From Salticus scenicus (taxonomy: Eukaryota > Arthropoda > Arachnida > Araneae > Salticidae), in NCBI GenBank assembly GCA_963930645.1, contig OZ005653.1, positions 216,322,684 to 216,386,683 on the forward strand: 64,000 bases of DNA, read 5' to 3'. The notes under the pieces were generated by a model. That model did no database searches and was not told the DNA's origin. It was given only the letters and a program-made list of their open reading frames with translations. Both the position numbers and the translations under genes were made by a program. Shown one piece after another: positions 22,382 to 34,172 of this stretch (position 1 is its first letter; each line of letters opens with the position of its first letter).

Positions 22382-23722
22382 CAGTCATTTGTAAAAGTTT
22401 AAAACCAGTAGCCGATTTTCAGTATTTTATCACATTGCATCATTTGCGCAGATTACTGTGTCACCTCATGTGCTGATTGCATCAGATGCATTCTGCTGCT
22501 GTAAATGAAGGTGCCCGGCACGTTTATCGCCAGTTTGTTATTCTATTTTGTCATAGACAGTGCTGTTGTGTAATTATTGTAATGGGTAGAAAAACTTCAC
22601 TTACAGTTACAAAAAGGTCAGAAATATTGGCCATGCATAAAATTGCAATTTCTGAACGTCAAATAAGTTCGAGGGTAAACGTCAGCAAGACATCTGTGCA
22701 TCAAGCTATTAGTAAATTTAAAATTTCGGAAAAGTGTGTGGACCTTAAGAGAAGCGTCGCCCTAGAAAAACGAGTGCACGCGATGATCATGTGATAAAAA
22801 GGATGGTCGTATGAGATCCAAGAACTTCCTGCAATACGATTAGACATTCTCTGGCTGCAAAATGCACTAACGTTAGTTTGAGTACTATTTCAAGACATTT
22901 GGCAAAATATTTTCTTTTATCATCCCATAAACCTGCAAGGAAACCTCGACTTACTCCAAGTACTAAAAAGAAACGACTGACTTTCGCCAGACAATATCAG
23001 AATTGGACAGTACAGCAGTGGAGTAGGGTCCTATGTTCGGATGAGTCAACTGTGTAGCAGTATTCTGCACGGACTACAAATGTTCGTCGCCCAAGGGGGA
23101 AAAGATATGATGGAACATATACGATTCACACTGTGAAACATCATCCTAGCCAAATGATAGGGGGTGCAATGTCTGTGTGCGGTAGAGCTAGTCTGTATTT
23201 TGTGCCGCCTAAAATCACTATGAACGGAAAGCGGTATCTTACTTTGTTACGTGAAAAGTTGAAGCTTCATATCAGTGTTCATAAGTATTCAATTTTCATG
23301 CATGATGTGGCTCCGTGTCCCAGAGTGAAGACTATCAAGAAATATCCGAGAGCCCAGAATATATAAGTGCTTGACTGGACAGGCAACAGCCCAGATTTCA
23401 ATTCAATAGAGAAACTGTAGAGTAATTTAAAAAATAAATTCGCCGAAAAACTGCTACGGTACTTGTTGCAGAAAATAAAGCATGTCTGGTGCACAGACAT
23501 TTCAAAAGCTTACTGCAAGTCTCTTATTTATAGCATGCCAAAGAGGACCGCACAAGTTTTTAAAAACAAAGGAAGTCCTACCAAAATACTGACTTTAATT
23601 ACAGTAAGTAACCAAGTACAGTCTATTTTGTTCTTTTATATGTAAAATATATATGTTATTTTTGCGGAATTCCATTAAATCTGAATATTCTATGGGTAGT
23701 CTTAAACTTTTGAAAATGAGTG
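22382..23722 (+). mobile_element. Degenerate Tc1-like transposon (1341 bp)
   Basis: Inverted ends of about 25 bp: CAGTCATTTGTAAAAGTTTA at the left; the right-end complement reads CACTCATTTTCAAAAGTTTA. TA dinucleotides flank both ends (22380-22381, 23723-23724). The interior carries one transposase relic on the plus strand. Unrelated in TIR sequence to the Tc1-like element at 11202. Confidence 0.9.
22582..23580 (+). pseudogene. Tc1-like transposase, broken
   Basis: The N terminus is open from the ATG at 22582: MGRKTSLTVTKRSEILAMHK followed by an HTH-type run (ERQISSRVNVSKTSVHQAI). After about 22790 it is frameshifted and stopped, but SDEST near 23040 (first catalytic Asp) is visible. A piece at 23133-23366 has MIGGAMSVCGRASLYF and FMHDVAPCPRVK (second Asp, with Gly to Val and His to Pro changes). 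DWTGNSPDFNSIEKL near 23370 is the third catalytic block. The tail KHVWCTDISKAYCKSLIYSM ends the protein. Many disabling changes; inactive. Confidence 0.88.
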
Positions 23723-23724
23723 TA

Positions 23725-24549
23725 TATTTGCATAAATTACATGAAAGTATAAATTTTTGTGAAAAATCTTAACATAAAGTTTCAAAAATATCTATCCTGC
23801 AATTTATGTTTTTTTTTTTTTTAATAGTTCAGTGAAACGTATTAGGTAACATGTATGATATAATAATTCTAATTTATGTCTAGAAAAAAATAAGTGCAAA
23901 TGCTTGTGAAATTAAACAAATTCAGTGAAACACGCAAAAAGTAAATCTTACAGAAGAATTAACTTTCTGCACAGATTCAGCATGTGTTAAAACTAAGGCT
24001 TCATCTAAATTTAGGATATATTAATATTATGAAAAAATATATATATATACAATAACGATAAATACAAATTTGTTTTTGCTCTCCGTTATGTATTAAGAAG
24101 AAAACTTTTACTTAAAAATATTCTTATATAAATTAAAAATTACTATAATATAAATGTCAAAACTTCCAAATATCTTGAATTGCATTCAAATTAAATTGTT
24201 TTACTCTATGAATTCTACATTTAATTAAGATGGAGTACAGAATCGTGTGAGATAGTACAATTATGGGGTAAACCATACTTATAGTTTTTAAATCATAAAA
24301 TAAGTCAGAAATTATGCACCAAATGTTGTAATTCTAAAATTTTACTTATGATTCATCATCATCATCATTATTATTATTATTATTATTTAACGTATAGAAT
24401 TTTAATACAATTAAATTCTATGAAGTTAGCAGTCAATATATAAGTTTTGGTAATGAAACAATGTATTTCATTTAATTATCAGTAAATGTAATATTTTCTT
24501 TTTAATAGAAATTGTTCATTTTGCAAAATATAAGAAGGTACTTAATTTA
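23725..24549. other. Anonymous A+T-rich DNA
   Basis: Contains a (ATC)n(ATT)n trinucleotide run at about 24353-24388 and a poly-T at 23810. Nothing else recognised. Confidence 0.55.
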
Positions 24550-24769
24550 CCCATTCATGGTCACGCCATTCTTAATTTTTTCGTTTCTAAGCCATTTTAG
24601 TGGGATGTGTTTTATATATTTTTAAGTCATTAAGTACTAATAATATTACAAATTTATCAGGAATACTGAGAAACTGATTCTTTTCTATTTATCAAATTCG
24701 TAGCAATGAATAAATGATTCAGAAGTAAAAAACGCTGACCGCGTATACGCGTTCATGACCATGAAAGGG
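24550..24769. mobile_element. piggyBac-like MITE (220 bp)
   Basis: Inverted ends CCCATTCATGGTCA / complement of TGACCATGAAAGGG. The right side is flanked by TTAA (24770-24773) and the left by TTTA (24546-24549), possibly a mutated TTAA. An inner palindrome CGCGTATACGCG lies near the right end (about 24740-24751). No coding capacity. Confidence 0.65.
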
Positions 24770-24773
24770 TTAA

Positions 24774-26345
24774 ATTAGAATCCATTTATAAATTACTATA
24801 AAAAAATATTAAAGCAATATATTCTTGCAGAATTGAGAATTAGTTAATTAATCATTAACAAAAAAAAAAAAAAAAAGGGGAACACTCAAATCAAAGTAAA
24901 AGTAAATATAAAAAGAAATTAACTTGTTCTAATGCGTTAATGAGTTTATTTTTGAAATATTTTTAATTTATTTAACTAAAAATGTTTCAGATGTATTTTC
25001 CTGTTAATTGTTATAGTTTTTATGTGTAATTGATGATTTGACTTATTTACAAATATGACCTAGTACATAGAGAAACAATTCTGTGACTAAATTTTAGCAC
25101 TAATAAAAATAGTTCCATGTTACCCTTACAAATACTAGCCCCCTTTGAAAGTGAGTTGTAGAAACCCATATTAGCATTCTAAAGCTTTTGCCTACATTAT
25201 AGAAATCAAACGTACATAAAAATATCTAGAAATAAACGTGAACATATGTGGCGAGTTTTAGCAATTAAAATTCGAGTTTGTAACCCAATTTTAGGAAATC
25301 GAGGATTCATAATATCAATTATATTCGTAATATTGTTTCACCATCTGGAAGTATATAGACAAGAATATCTCGATCCTTTCGCCTATTCAGTTTATTTGCT
25401 TACCTTATATGCATAGCTCGAAAATCTATATTTCTAGTTTAAGGATTCAGAAAATGGCTATTTATTTGCGCTTGATAAATATGGGGTGTATATTATTTCC
25501 GAGTTTGTGTGATTTACCTACAAAAATTCCTTTTTAACTATGAAGAGTAATTTATATTCTATATTATTTTGTTTCAACGAATCCTTTGTAAATAAAATTT
25601 GCTATTATCTATAGATAAAAAGTTATAAGTATCGGTTTTATGATAAATTTTGTTTCCTAATGCATTTTTTTTTTTTTTTGTCATTATTAATTAAGTCTAA
25701 ATTACTTGATAAATTTTTTTAAGATTAAATCCATTCAAGTATTATGCTTTCACTTAAGAAATTCCTTTGACATTCCTGACATTCTTCTGTCAATGTTATT
25801 CTTCCAGTTCTACTTCTTGACTTAAAGTGATAAAATGTTGCTTGTCAATGTTTGTGATGTCTTTCATTTTACGCGTCATTAATTCCGGTTTATGTCGGAA
25901 ATGTTCCAACACGGAAATAATATTTGAAACTCTTTAGAAACTGTAACTGCTTCATTAGTTCATGTATATTAGAAAATTTAGATTTATTTAATTCCATTAG
26001 TAGTACGTAAATAAAACCTCCGAAGTGTTTCTAGCATAACTTAATTATTTTAAGGTTTTCTTTTTTTTCTTTTTTCTTTTTTTTTTTTATAAGTATTTTG
26101 ATTAAATACCTACTCCTAATATATATAGAGAAAGATAAAGATATAAAGAGAGAAAGAGATAAATGTTGAAGTATTATCATCAATTTTAGTATTTTTTATC
26201 AAAAAACATTAAATTAAATAACATAAAAATATTTCTGTAATCAACTTCTTAAATTTTCCCATTATTTTCCCTTTCATTTTTTAATTAAAAATCTAGTAAT
26301 AAGCGCTCCATTTTTCTAATTTTTTCATAGCCATACACAATATTA
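24774..26345. other. Anonymous A+T-rich DNA
   Basis: Poly-A 24860-24876; poly-T near 25669 and 26082; a GA-rich stretch near 26130-26160. Nothing coding. Confidence 0.55.
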
Positions 26346-26349
26346 ATAG

Positions 26350-27960
26350 TCTGGTGTGTCATTCACACGACTTTCTCTTACCGGGGATTTCAGTACTATA
26401 ATGACAGATTGCAGATTAAGACATAACATCAATAAAATAAGATAATAAAGTTCAATTTACTTTTAAAATAATCTAAAACACACCTCATCCCTTAACCTTC
26501 CTTTAAATAACAGTACATACATTTATACTAAAAATAATAAAATAAAAACATCAAGGATGGTATAATATTGCCTTGAAACTTGCCAATCTTCATCAATTTT
26601 TTTGTGGTAAACTCATATAAACTTTAAAAATGCCAAATTTAATTTTACTGCAGTTATTTGTTTTCAAGTTATGCTAATAATATATATATATATATATTGA
26701 TCAGCTGCTAAGAATTTCACGGTCAGATTTAGAAAACATCAAAACGTCATATTATACAAAAAGACAGAGTTGAAAATGGAATTGTAAAAAATACTCTGAT
26801 TGCAGTTTGGATATAAGAAATTGAATTTCCCTCCTGAGCAGTGTTCGTCGATATATTAAATTCTAGCAAACCAGTTCCGTCAATTACATTTAGTTTAACT
26901 TTGAGAATCTGTGTATATTGCCATTAAACTAAATACATAACACATTGTGTATTTAAATTTAATTCTATGTGAAAAACACGTAACTTAAAATGAAATACAC
27001 ATACAGCAATTTCTAAGTATATTTTTATCTGAATACTTTGGTGTAGCCTTGTAAACGTATAACGATTCATTTTTATACCACAATCTGCTCAAAAGATGCT
27101 TTTATGTGTATAGAATAATCTGATGTGTCACTGACACGACATCCTCTTACCCAACATTTCAATACTATAATGATAGATTGCAAATTTAGTCGTAAGATCA
27201 AAAAAGGTAAGATAATAATGATCAACCTACTTTAAAAAATAATCTTAAATTGGTTGAAAAATAGTTTTATTTGTCATACAATTCACTGTTAGGGAGAGGG
27301 ATTGCCTTCCTCTCAACACATCGTTCATAGATACTACTTACATTTATTAATTAAATTTTAATTTTTAGCTGTTGTTAATTTGCCTCCAAACTTGCCAAAC
27401 TTAATTAAATTATTCAAGTGGCAACTTTATACGATCTTCAAAACACAAAAATTGAATCTCCACAAGTTATGTGTTATGCAGTTATGTTTTATGCTGAAAA
27501 AAGGTGTACATACTAATGGAAACCTATATTGTTGATGTATATACATACACATCAGCCATTAAAAATTAGACTTTCTTATTCACTGTACTTCAAACGTGAT
27601 ATTATACGAAAAAAAAGAAAAGAAAAAAGGAAATATAGAACTTCAAAAATTACTTTGTTTACAGTATTCGTAGGAAAAAATAATTTTCCTTCCTGAATAA
27701 TGTTCCAACATAGTAAAGCAAAGTCTTCCATCAATTACCTTCAATAGAGAAGGACGCTTAACTTAATTTTAGTTAGCCCAATATATTGTCTGTAATCTAT
27801 ATGCACATCACACTGTTTACTTAAATTTAGTCTGATATGAAAAACACATAACACAAAATAAAATAAACTCCAGCAGTTTCCAATTATTAGCCCCGTTGCA
27901 TCCAAATGTTATGGGTAGCCCTGTAACTGAATGATGGATGATTTCCGTACCACAATCTAA
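26350..27960 (+). repeat. Two tandem ~770-bp diverged repeat units
   Basis: The landmark CTGRTGTGTCA..CACGAC followed by CTCTTACC and TTTCARTACTATAATGA occurs at 26351 and 27120 (769 bp apart). Later blocks recur in the same order: AACTTGCCAA, AATTTTCCTTCCTGA.YARTGTTC, TCAATTAC.TT, and GAAAAACACRTAAC. No protein. The GTCGTGTG/TCTCTTACC core links this family to R7 (7440, 48233) and 33417. Confidence 0.7.
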
Positions 27961-27970
27961 ACTTTTTGCG

Positions 27971-28471
27971 CTTACGAAATAAAAATTTAAGTAAAAAAAC
28001 GTCTTTTAACAGTAGAAGCTCTTTATTGTGGAGCCCTGAAAAGCGTAAAATAAAAATTTATTCTTGCAAAGACATAATATAAATAAATGAATGTTTCAAC
28101 ACTAAGAAAATTTTAGAGAAATATATAGATATTTCACTTTTGAAAGCGATGAAAATTTTTAAATATTCAAAATATTTTAAAAAGCTTTCGAGACCTTTGA
28201 ATTTTATTGTTTAACAAATGCTTATGTAGAAACTAATGACTAAGAATATTGGTCTCGACAGCTTTTTAAAATATTTTGAATATTTAAAAAAACTTCCTCT
28301 CTCGCAAAAGGGAAATATCTATATATTTCTCTAAAATTTTCTTAGTGTTGAAACTTATTTATTTATAGCATGTCCTTTCAATAATAAATTTTCATTTTAC
28401 GCTTTTCAGGGCTCCGCATTAAAAGGCTTCTACTGTTGAAAATAGTTTTTTACTTACATTTTTATTTCTAG
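27971..28471. mobile_element. Foldback element (~500 bp, ~225-bp arms)
   Basis: The left arm (27971 to ~28196) and right arm (~28249 to 28471) are inverted copies sharing AGTAGAAGC/GCTTCTACT, GGAGCCCTGAAAAGCGTAAA, ATTTTCTTAGTGTTGAAAC and AAATATTCAAAATATTTTAAA, around a ~50-bp loop. No open frame and no clear target duplication. Confidence 0.8.
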
Positions 28472-28499
28472 CATACCCTTACAAAAATATTTTTTAAGG

Positions 28500-28870
28500 C
28501 TTTTTAGGGCTACACAATAAAAACTTCCAGTTTTCTTTTTTTTTTTTTTTAATTGCATTTTTATTTTGTGAATTTTAGTAACTAAAAAAAGCGTCTTAAA
28601 AAAATTAATCAAAAATTTTTATGATACAGTGTAGACGACGAAGGCTTTTTATTTTATCATTTGACATCTTTCCTATTAATTATCTGCACTAAAGTAACAC
28701 ATCGGCCTTCGAGGATCGAACTTATTACCATCGCGTTATCAACATGACACTCTATCTAGTTGAGCTAACAGGTGACAAAAAAGGTGCTAACATTTACGTT
28801 AAAGTGAAGGCGTTTTGTTTTTCAGTGTGACACGAAGACACAATGACAAAAACCAATTTCAATAAAAAGT
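28500..28870 (-). repeat. tRNA-containing repeat unit 1
   Basis: One of two ~375-bp units in tandem (with 28871-29275). Each has a poly-T/poly-A start, GATACRGTGT, TTGACAYCTTT, a tRNA-like segment on the minus strand, and a distal GTGACACGARGACAC..TGACAAAA. Looks like a tRNA-derived SINE family duplicated in place. Confidence 0.65.
28712..28789 (-). ncRNA. tRNA-Ile-like sequence (SINE head or tRNA pseudogene)
   Basis: The minus strand has an A box TTAGCTCAACTAGATAGAG, an anticodon-arm-like GTTGATAACGCG (GAT in the loop position) and a B box AGTTCGATCCT. Overall it resembles animal tRNA-Ile. Acceptor and T stems do not pair properly, so it is not a working tRNA. Confidence 0.6.
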
Positions 28871-29275
28871 TTCTAAAAAAATTATATTTCTTTATTTATC
28901 CATTTTTTACTTAAAACATTTTATTTTGTGTTATTTTAATATCTTTTTTTTTCTTTTTTTAATATCTGAAAAAAAAAAAAAAAGCTTCTCAAAATAACTT
29001 TTTCAAAATTCTTAGGATACGGTGTGGTGGGTGTGGTGAATGAAAAATTTTTGGTTATCAATTGACACCTTTTCTACTGATTATCTGCAGAAATTAACAC
29101 GCCGGACCATCGGGGATCGAGCTCTCGACCACTGTGTTATTAACTTGACGCTCTAACCAGCTAAGCAAAAGAAAGACAATCGGAATAGCTTATACTTACT
29201 TTAAAATGAAGGTTCCTTGTTTATTAGCGTGACACGAGGACACGATGACAAAATCAATTTCACTTAAAAAGCTTC
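28871..29275 (-). repeat. tRNA-containing repeat unit 2
   Basis: Second, diverged copy of 28500-28870 with the same block order. Confidence 0.65.
29088..29166 (-). ncRNA. tRNA-Ile-like sequence, second copy
   Basis: The minus strand has TTAGCTGGTTAGAGCGTCAA, loop TTAATAA (AAT, Ile) and a B box GCTCGATCCCC. Stems are degenerate, as in the first copy. Confidence 0.6.
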
Positions 29276-29280
29276 TAAAC

Positions 29281-29940
29281 ATAGGTTCATTTCATTTGGA
29301 TTAGTGCTGTCTAAAGATGTTAAACTCCACTTAACTGCAATTTTGCCCACAGGCATAATATATTTGAATTCTCTGGGATGTGTCTGTACACGAACAATTT
29401 GCTCGATTTCAACGAGAATTTTAGTGTCATTATACAAATTTAAAATACGGAATTTGAATTTCCTGATGGAATTTGTTTCTGAGATATGCTGATAAAAGGC
29501 ACACAGAGATAAAATGATGAAAATATGTTTTTCGCATTCAGGGGACATTAAAGCGTGTAAATATATCAAAAATTAAATTTTGAAAATTTGACCCCAAAAC
29601 CATACTTTCTCTACCAAATATATGGGTAACGAAAAGTAAATATATGTTCATTCCATTTTATTTAGGGTAGCCTATAAATGTTACACTTTACATACCAGAA
29701 ATTTCGCCCATAGACATACATTATTTAATTGTCTTGTATGACACTGTTTCCGAACCGTTTACTTGATCTCAACAAAAAGTTTAGTATAAAATCCTTACAT
29801 GATAGTGATTTAGAATAGCGAGTTTGGAATTCCTGCTACTGTTTGCTTTTTAGACACACAGTTCATCCGCTGAAAACATGTTTTCGGATTGAAAGAACAT
29901 CAAAACGTGAAATGATATGTATATATATAACTGAATTTCG
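29281..29940 (+). repeat. Diverged repeat units (R29)
   Basis: The stretch from GGTTCATTTCATTTGGATTA through TGTTAAACT.CACTTA, TTTGCCCA..GGCATA and ACACGAACAATTTGCTCGAT recurs, diverged, at about 29650-29900 and again at 31500-31690. Open frames at 29264-29569 and 31416-31622 (both minus) lie in equivalent parts of this repeat and are not independent genes. Confidence 0.55.
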
Positions 29941-29984
29941 AATGTCTGTCCTTAAAATAATACTTTATTTCAAACTTTACAATA

Positions 29985-30016
29985 TTTCTCTTAACCATAT
30001 ACATGGTTAAGAGAAA
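29985..30016. repeat. 14-bp perfect hairpin
   Basis: TTTCTCTTAACCAT, 4-nt loop, ATGGTTAAGAGAAA. The arm matches the TCTCTTACC core of the neighbouring repeat family, so this is probably an inverted junction of two units. Confidence 0.8.
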
Positions 30017-30730
30017 GTAAAATACACCGTTTTTGTGAAATTTTTATCTAAATTGAATTTTTGTTATAATTACTCGTTTTGAGTTTACCTTTATTCGATA
30101 ACCAGTTTCTTAGAAATTGATCTGTTTATAAAATAGCAACATAGAACTGGCGTTTGAAAGTAATAAGTTCAAAAATTTCAACAAACTTAAAATATTTTTT
30201 TATAATTTAATTATTTTACATAAAATATTCCAAAATGCCAGAATAAATCAGATTTTAGTCTGGATATAAAACGTATGTTTCATTTTGACACTGACATCTT
30301 AGTTAATGTGTTTGAATCACAAGTGAGTCCTCGCAGGATTTTCGTAGTAAATTCATTAGTTGGGAATTGCGAAACCTTGAGCTAGTTTGAAGTTTTTATT
30401 CTGATTTATAAAGTTATCCTGCGAAATGATATCCTGTTATTGTGAGACTGTGATACAAATTTCGGGTTTTGTAAAACGTAAAACTTAGTAGATAATTAGT
30501 TTTGACTAAGCGTGCTACCAAGAACATATTTAAATCATTTAATGGACGAATGTGGCAGCATGCTGGTGTAACATTTTAAAATAAAACTAAAATTTTTAAC
30601 GGCCTTGCATTCCGAACAAAAAGTTACGATAATAAACTCATTAAACAATTTTGATGTAGAATTACCGAGCGGAACTGCTGTTACGATATTGTTAAATTCA
30701 TAATTTCGGAATATATATTACTGCAGCATT
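30017..30730. other. Anonymous DNA
   Basis: No gene or element recognised. Confidence 0.5.
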
Positions 30731-30734
30731 ATTC

Positions 30735-31130
30735 GATGGTCGAAACATTTAGGTGTGTGTGCGTAGTAGCTCCCTCTAAGTTTGTTGGAAAGTGGGAAGC
30801 ATGAGCATGCAAATTAATTATTCAGTGTATAAAATAGACGTTGAAAACATAGTCGTGGTTCGTTTCAGTTCGAGTGCTTTTCGAATTCAATTTTGATCAA
30901 TTTATTGCTGATCTTTATAGTTCAGTTTGATTGCACTTTTATCTCTTGAAGTTCATCGGTAATAGTAGGCCATTTAATATCTTACATTTAAATACACTTT
31001 GAGATTACATCGTTTACCCTACACAGGCAGAGTAGATTTGCACCTGCCCAATTAAATGATTCAAATAAATAACTTGTTTATTTTACTTAAGTCTCTTCCC
31101 TTATTTACCTAATTGAATTACCTAACCACT
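30735..31130 (+). promoter_or_regulatory. Promoter-like segment, possible solo LTR
   Basis: TATAAAA at 30828-30834 is followed about 37 bp on by an arthropod-type initiator TTCAGTT (30864-30870). Less A+T-rich than its surroundings. The combination is typical of LTR-retrotransposon promoters, and TGTGTGCG upstream could be a 5' LTR edge. No primer-binding site, gag/pol or second LTR was seen, so this is tentative. Confidence 0.3.
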
Positions 31131-31301
31131 TTTTTTTCCTTTATTCTTGCACAGCAAGAATAAACGAAATGTCGCACGAGTACGAAATGGACATAATTCG
31201 CCTTTATATACATTTTCAATTTTTGATTTTTATACATCTGTACATCTGAAATTTGTTCTACATTATTTTAAAGGAAGAACAAATGTAGTATTTAAGTCAC
31301 A

Positions 31302-31335
31302 TAAAAAAAAAAAAAAATAAATAAATAAATAAATA
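31302..31335. repeat. Poly-A with (AAAT)n
   Basis: A-run followed by AAAT repeats; could be a retroposon tail. Confidence 0.85.
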
Positions 31336-31479
31336 GGTTCATATAATCAATTATATTTATGTACATTACATGAATGCACCTAAATACATACATTACATAT
31401 CATCAATTATTGTACTTAATTTAGCAGCAAAATTTCCTTCACCTCATCGCATATCACAAAATCGACTGCTCCACTTCTA

Positions 31480-31700
31480 GCGAAAGAACAGTTGTTTACC
31501 TTTGCGTGATATACCAATACCTTCATCTCATTTTCTTTAATGCAGTTTAAAGATATTAAACTACACTTAGCAAAAATTTTCCCATTCCTGTAATGTATTT
31601 GACTCCTCTTAGACCTGTACACGAATTATTTGTTCGAGTTTAGCAAAAAGTTAGAAGTAGAATATCCATTTGATTTAAATTTCGGTTACGTAGTTTGGTT
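31480..31700 (+). repeat. R29 repeat fragment, third copy
   Basis: Shares AAAGATATTAAACT.CACTTA, ATTTTCCCA and CCTGTACACGAATTATTTGT with 29281-29420. Confidence 0.55.
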
Positions 31701-31798
31701 TTATATTTAATATCGAAATATGCTGATAAATACATACACACATATGGACTGTCCAATAAATAACTAAATTCGTATCGGGGATAACCGTTACGTATGTA

Positions 31799-32152
31799 CA
31801 CTGTTAAAAATTTCTGTAAATTTAATGTAAATATTTATCCAGAGTCTCAGTAAATTTACAGTTATTCTTGGTTAAAAGTTAACAATCGAGATTCTCAATC
31901 TTTATTCGATACTTTTATGTAATTTTATTCTTAAACTTTTTAATTAAAATTAAAAATGACTGTTCCTACTTTAGAAAAAGCATTCCAAATTCGAAATATA
32001 TCCTCACCAATAATTAATTAAATTAATATTAGTTATTAAAATGAATGCATAAAATAAGTTTTTTAACATGTCCATTTATTTTTCTCTGCAATTTTACGTA
32101 AAACTTAAGATAATAGATTACACAGATTTTTCTGTTGAAATATTTAACAGTG
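31799..32152 (+). mobile_element. MITE family M31, copy 1 (354 bp)
   Basis: Ends CACTGTTAAAAATTTC and the complement of GAAATATTTAACAGTG; TA flanks both sides (31797-31798, 32153-32154). A full-length inverted copy lies at 54632-54991. Non-coding; probably Tc1/mariner-type from the TA target. Confidence 0.85.
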
Positions 32153-32154
32153 TA

Positions 32155-32650
32155 TATGTGTGCATATATATAACTTAGTTCCAAAAATTTAACCTGAAAC
32201 AAAATGTTGTCTCTATAAATGTAAAATAGAACTTAAAATTTTAATACGCATAGTTATAGAACAGAAAAAAAATGGAAATTAAACAAAAGAAATAAGTAAT
32301 GTGATACATTTATGGTATTTATTTGTTACGTTTAATGAGATTTTTTAGACTTAACGTATTTCTTAAATTATATTCCATGTATCTGGTCTAAAGAAATTCA
32401 GTAGAAAATTTATTTCAAGTTATTTTCACTTGGTATATTAGTTTAATAAATAATATGATTATAGATAGTCGTATATTTCATATAAGTGACAGAATAATTA
32501 ATGTCACTTTGGTGCAATAAAGTTTACAGAACAATTCTGGGTAAATATCTTCTTTTCTGATGGTTCTTCGATCTTCCAATAACAGAGAATTAATGAGACG
32601 TCTGAATGATTGAAATTGAATAATGAGCCATTTCTTGCTCACTGTGAAAG

Positions 32651-32697
<47 letters not shown>

Positions 32698-33097
32698 CTT
32701 TGACAACAGTTTTAATTTCTAGTGTCCTTGCTACTGAATAATTAAAACGAATTGATAAATAAACATAATTTATCCTGATGCTGTGCTATTCCTTAGATTA
32801 ACAAATATTTTATAAAATTATATTGGAAAAGGAAGGATTAACTTTATAAGTATCTCCAAATGAGTTCGTAGTTGCAAATGGAAACGATGAAAAAATTTAC
32901 ATAACGTGAATATACATTATATATATATATATACAGAGAGAGAGAAAGAGAGAGAGGCGAGGGGGAGGGAGGGAGAGAGAGAGATAGACAGAGAGAGAGA
33001 GAGAGATTGATAAATATACATAGATAGATAGATATATCTTAACCGCAGATAGCTACTAATCTCATGATTTATAATTTTTTACCAATCGCCCTATGTT

Positions 33098-33132
<35 letters not shown>

Positions 33133-33265
33133 TTTTGGGGGAGGGGGTTATTATTACAGTTCATTAACTCCGTTTTTAACACGCTTTTATTAGCTTCACC
33201 TGTATGTATGTTTGTAACCACTCTGGGAGCAAACAAAAAATCTATATTGTAAAAAAGGACTTTCC
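32155..33265. other. A+T-rich DNA with microsatellites
   Basis: (TA)n at 32655-32694, (TA)n plus GA-rich tract at 32919-33006, (TTTA)n at 33097-33134. Open frame 33064-33252 is partly (TTTA)n. No gene. Confidence 0.6.
32919..33006. repeat. (TA)n and GA-rich tract
   Basis: TA repeat followed by about 70 bp of purine-only GA/GGA sequence. Confidence 0.9.
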
Positions 33266-33267
33266 CT

Positions 33268-33345
33268 ACGTGAGCGATGTGGCTGAGAGGTAAAGCTCCG
33301 CGCTACGAACCTAAAGGTCCAGCGTTCGAGCCCAGTCAAGGGAGA
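33268..33345 (+). ncRNA. tRNA-like SINE head or tRNA pseudogene
   Basis: A box TGGCTGAGAGGTAAAGCTC, then GCTACGAACCTAAAGGTC and B box GCGTTCGAGCCC, followed by AGTCAAGGGAG and T-run. The spacing suits a pol III promoter; the T and acceptor stems do not pair, so it is not an intact tRNA. Confidence 0.5.
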
Positions 33346-33399
33346 TTTTTTTTTAAATGGTTTTTGTTTAATTCTAAATTATTTTAATTAAACATTTAA

Positions 33400-34140
33400 A
33401 TGTATGTAAATATTATTTTGTGTCACTCGCACGATTTTCTCTTACCCTGCATTTTAATACTAAGATAGATATATTGAGCTTTTTAGTTCAAATTTCTATG
33501 AAAATGTGTTCCTTAATTTTTTAAAACTATAATATTATTTATTTCTTAAATGTTGATGTTTTCACCCGATTGCCTGTTTACATGCAATTCTGGGAGTGTT
33601 CTCTTGTTATTTTGCTTTAACAGTAACTAGAGTTTGCAGTTTGGCATTTTAAATTGCTCACTGTGAAGAAGGTGTCTCCCTAAAGATGAATCTCTACCGT
33701 TTGAGTTGTTTTCTGAATTGTTGGTCTTAAGTTGTTTTAAATTAACTTATCCGTTATCAATGTTTTAACTGTATGCTTTTGACATTTACCAGTGGCTCGC
33801 TTTCATTTAATGTTCTTATTTCCTGTAGTAATTATGGACTTTCTTCTAGGACTAGTGTTTTGGTAAGTTTGATGATTTTTTTATTTCATTTTCTAAAGCT
33901 ATTAATTTTCAATTAATTCCATATCTTTATTAGAGAAATCACGGGTTATTTAATTGATTTATAAATAAATTTATTTCCGGTATTAGGGATGTCGGTGGCA
34001 TTGAATTATCTAATAGTCTAAATTTTATTATTTTACAACATACATAAACTAAAATTTCCCAAATGCGATTCTGCTCGATGGAATACTTGACTTATGGTCT
34101 CTAACTCCCAGTTAGCTAAATATACGTCTTTGGTTCCATT
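33400..34140. other. Anonymous DNA with one repeat core
   Basis: Only 33417-33470 (TGTGTCACTCGCACGA, TCTCTTACCC, ATTTTAATACTA) is recognisable, as part of the family seen at 26350 and 27120. Confidence 0.5.
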
Positions 34141-34172
34141 TTGTAAGGCATACATTATAGGGTGGGCCGAAA

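Noticed and set aside
28712..28789. A functional tRNA-Ile gene
   Set aside because: A and B boxes are present but acceptor, anticodon and T stems do not pair; the sequence is part of a duplicated repeat unit.
29264..29569. 101-aa minus-strand open frame
   Set aside because: An equivalent frame at 31416-31622 lies in another copy of the same diverged repeat; no domain and no splice context.
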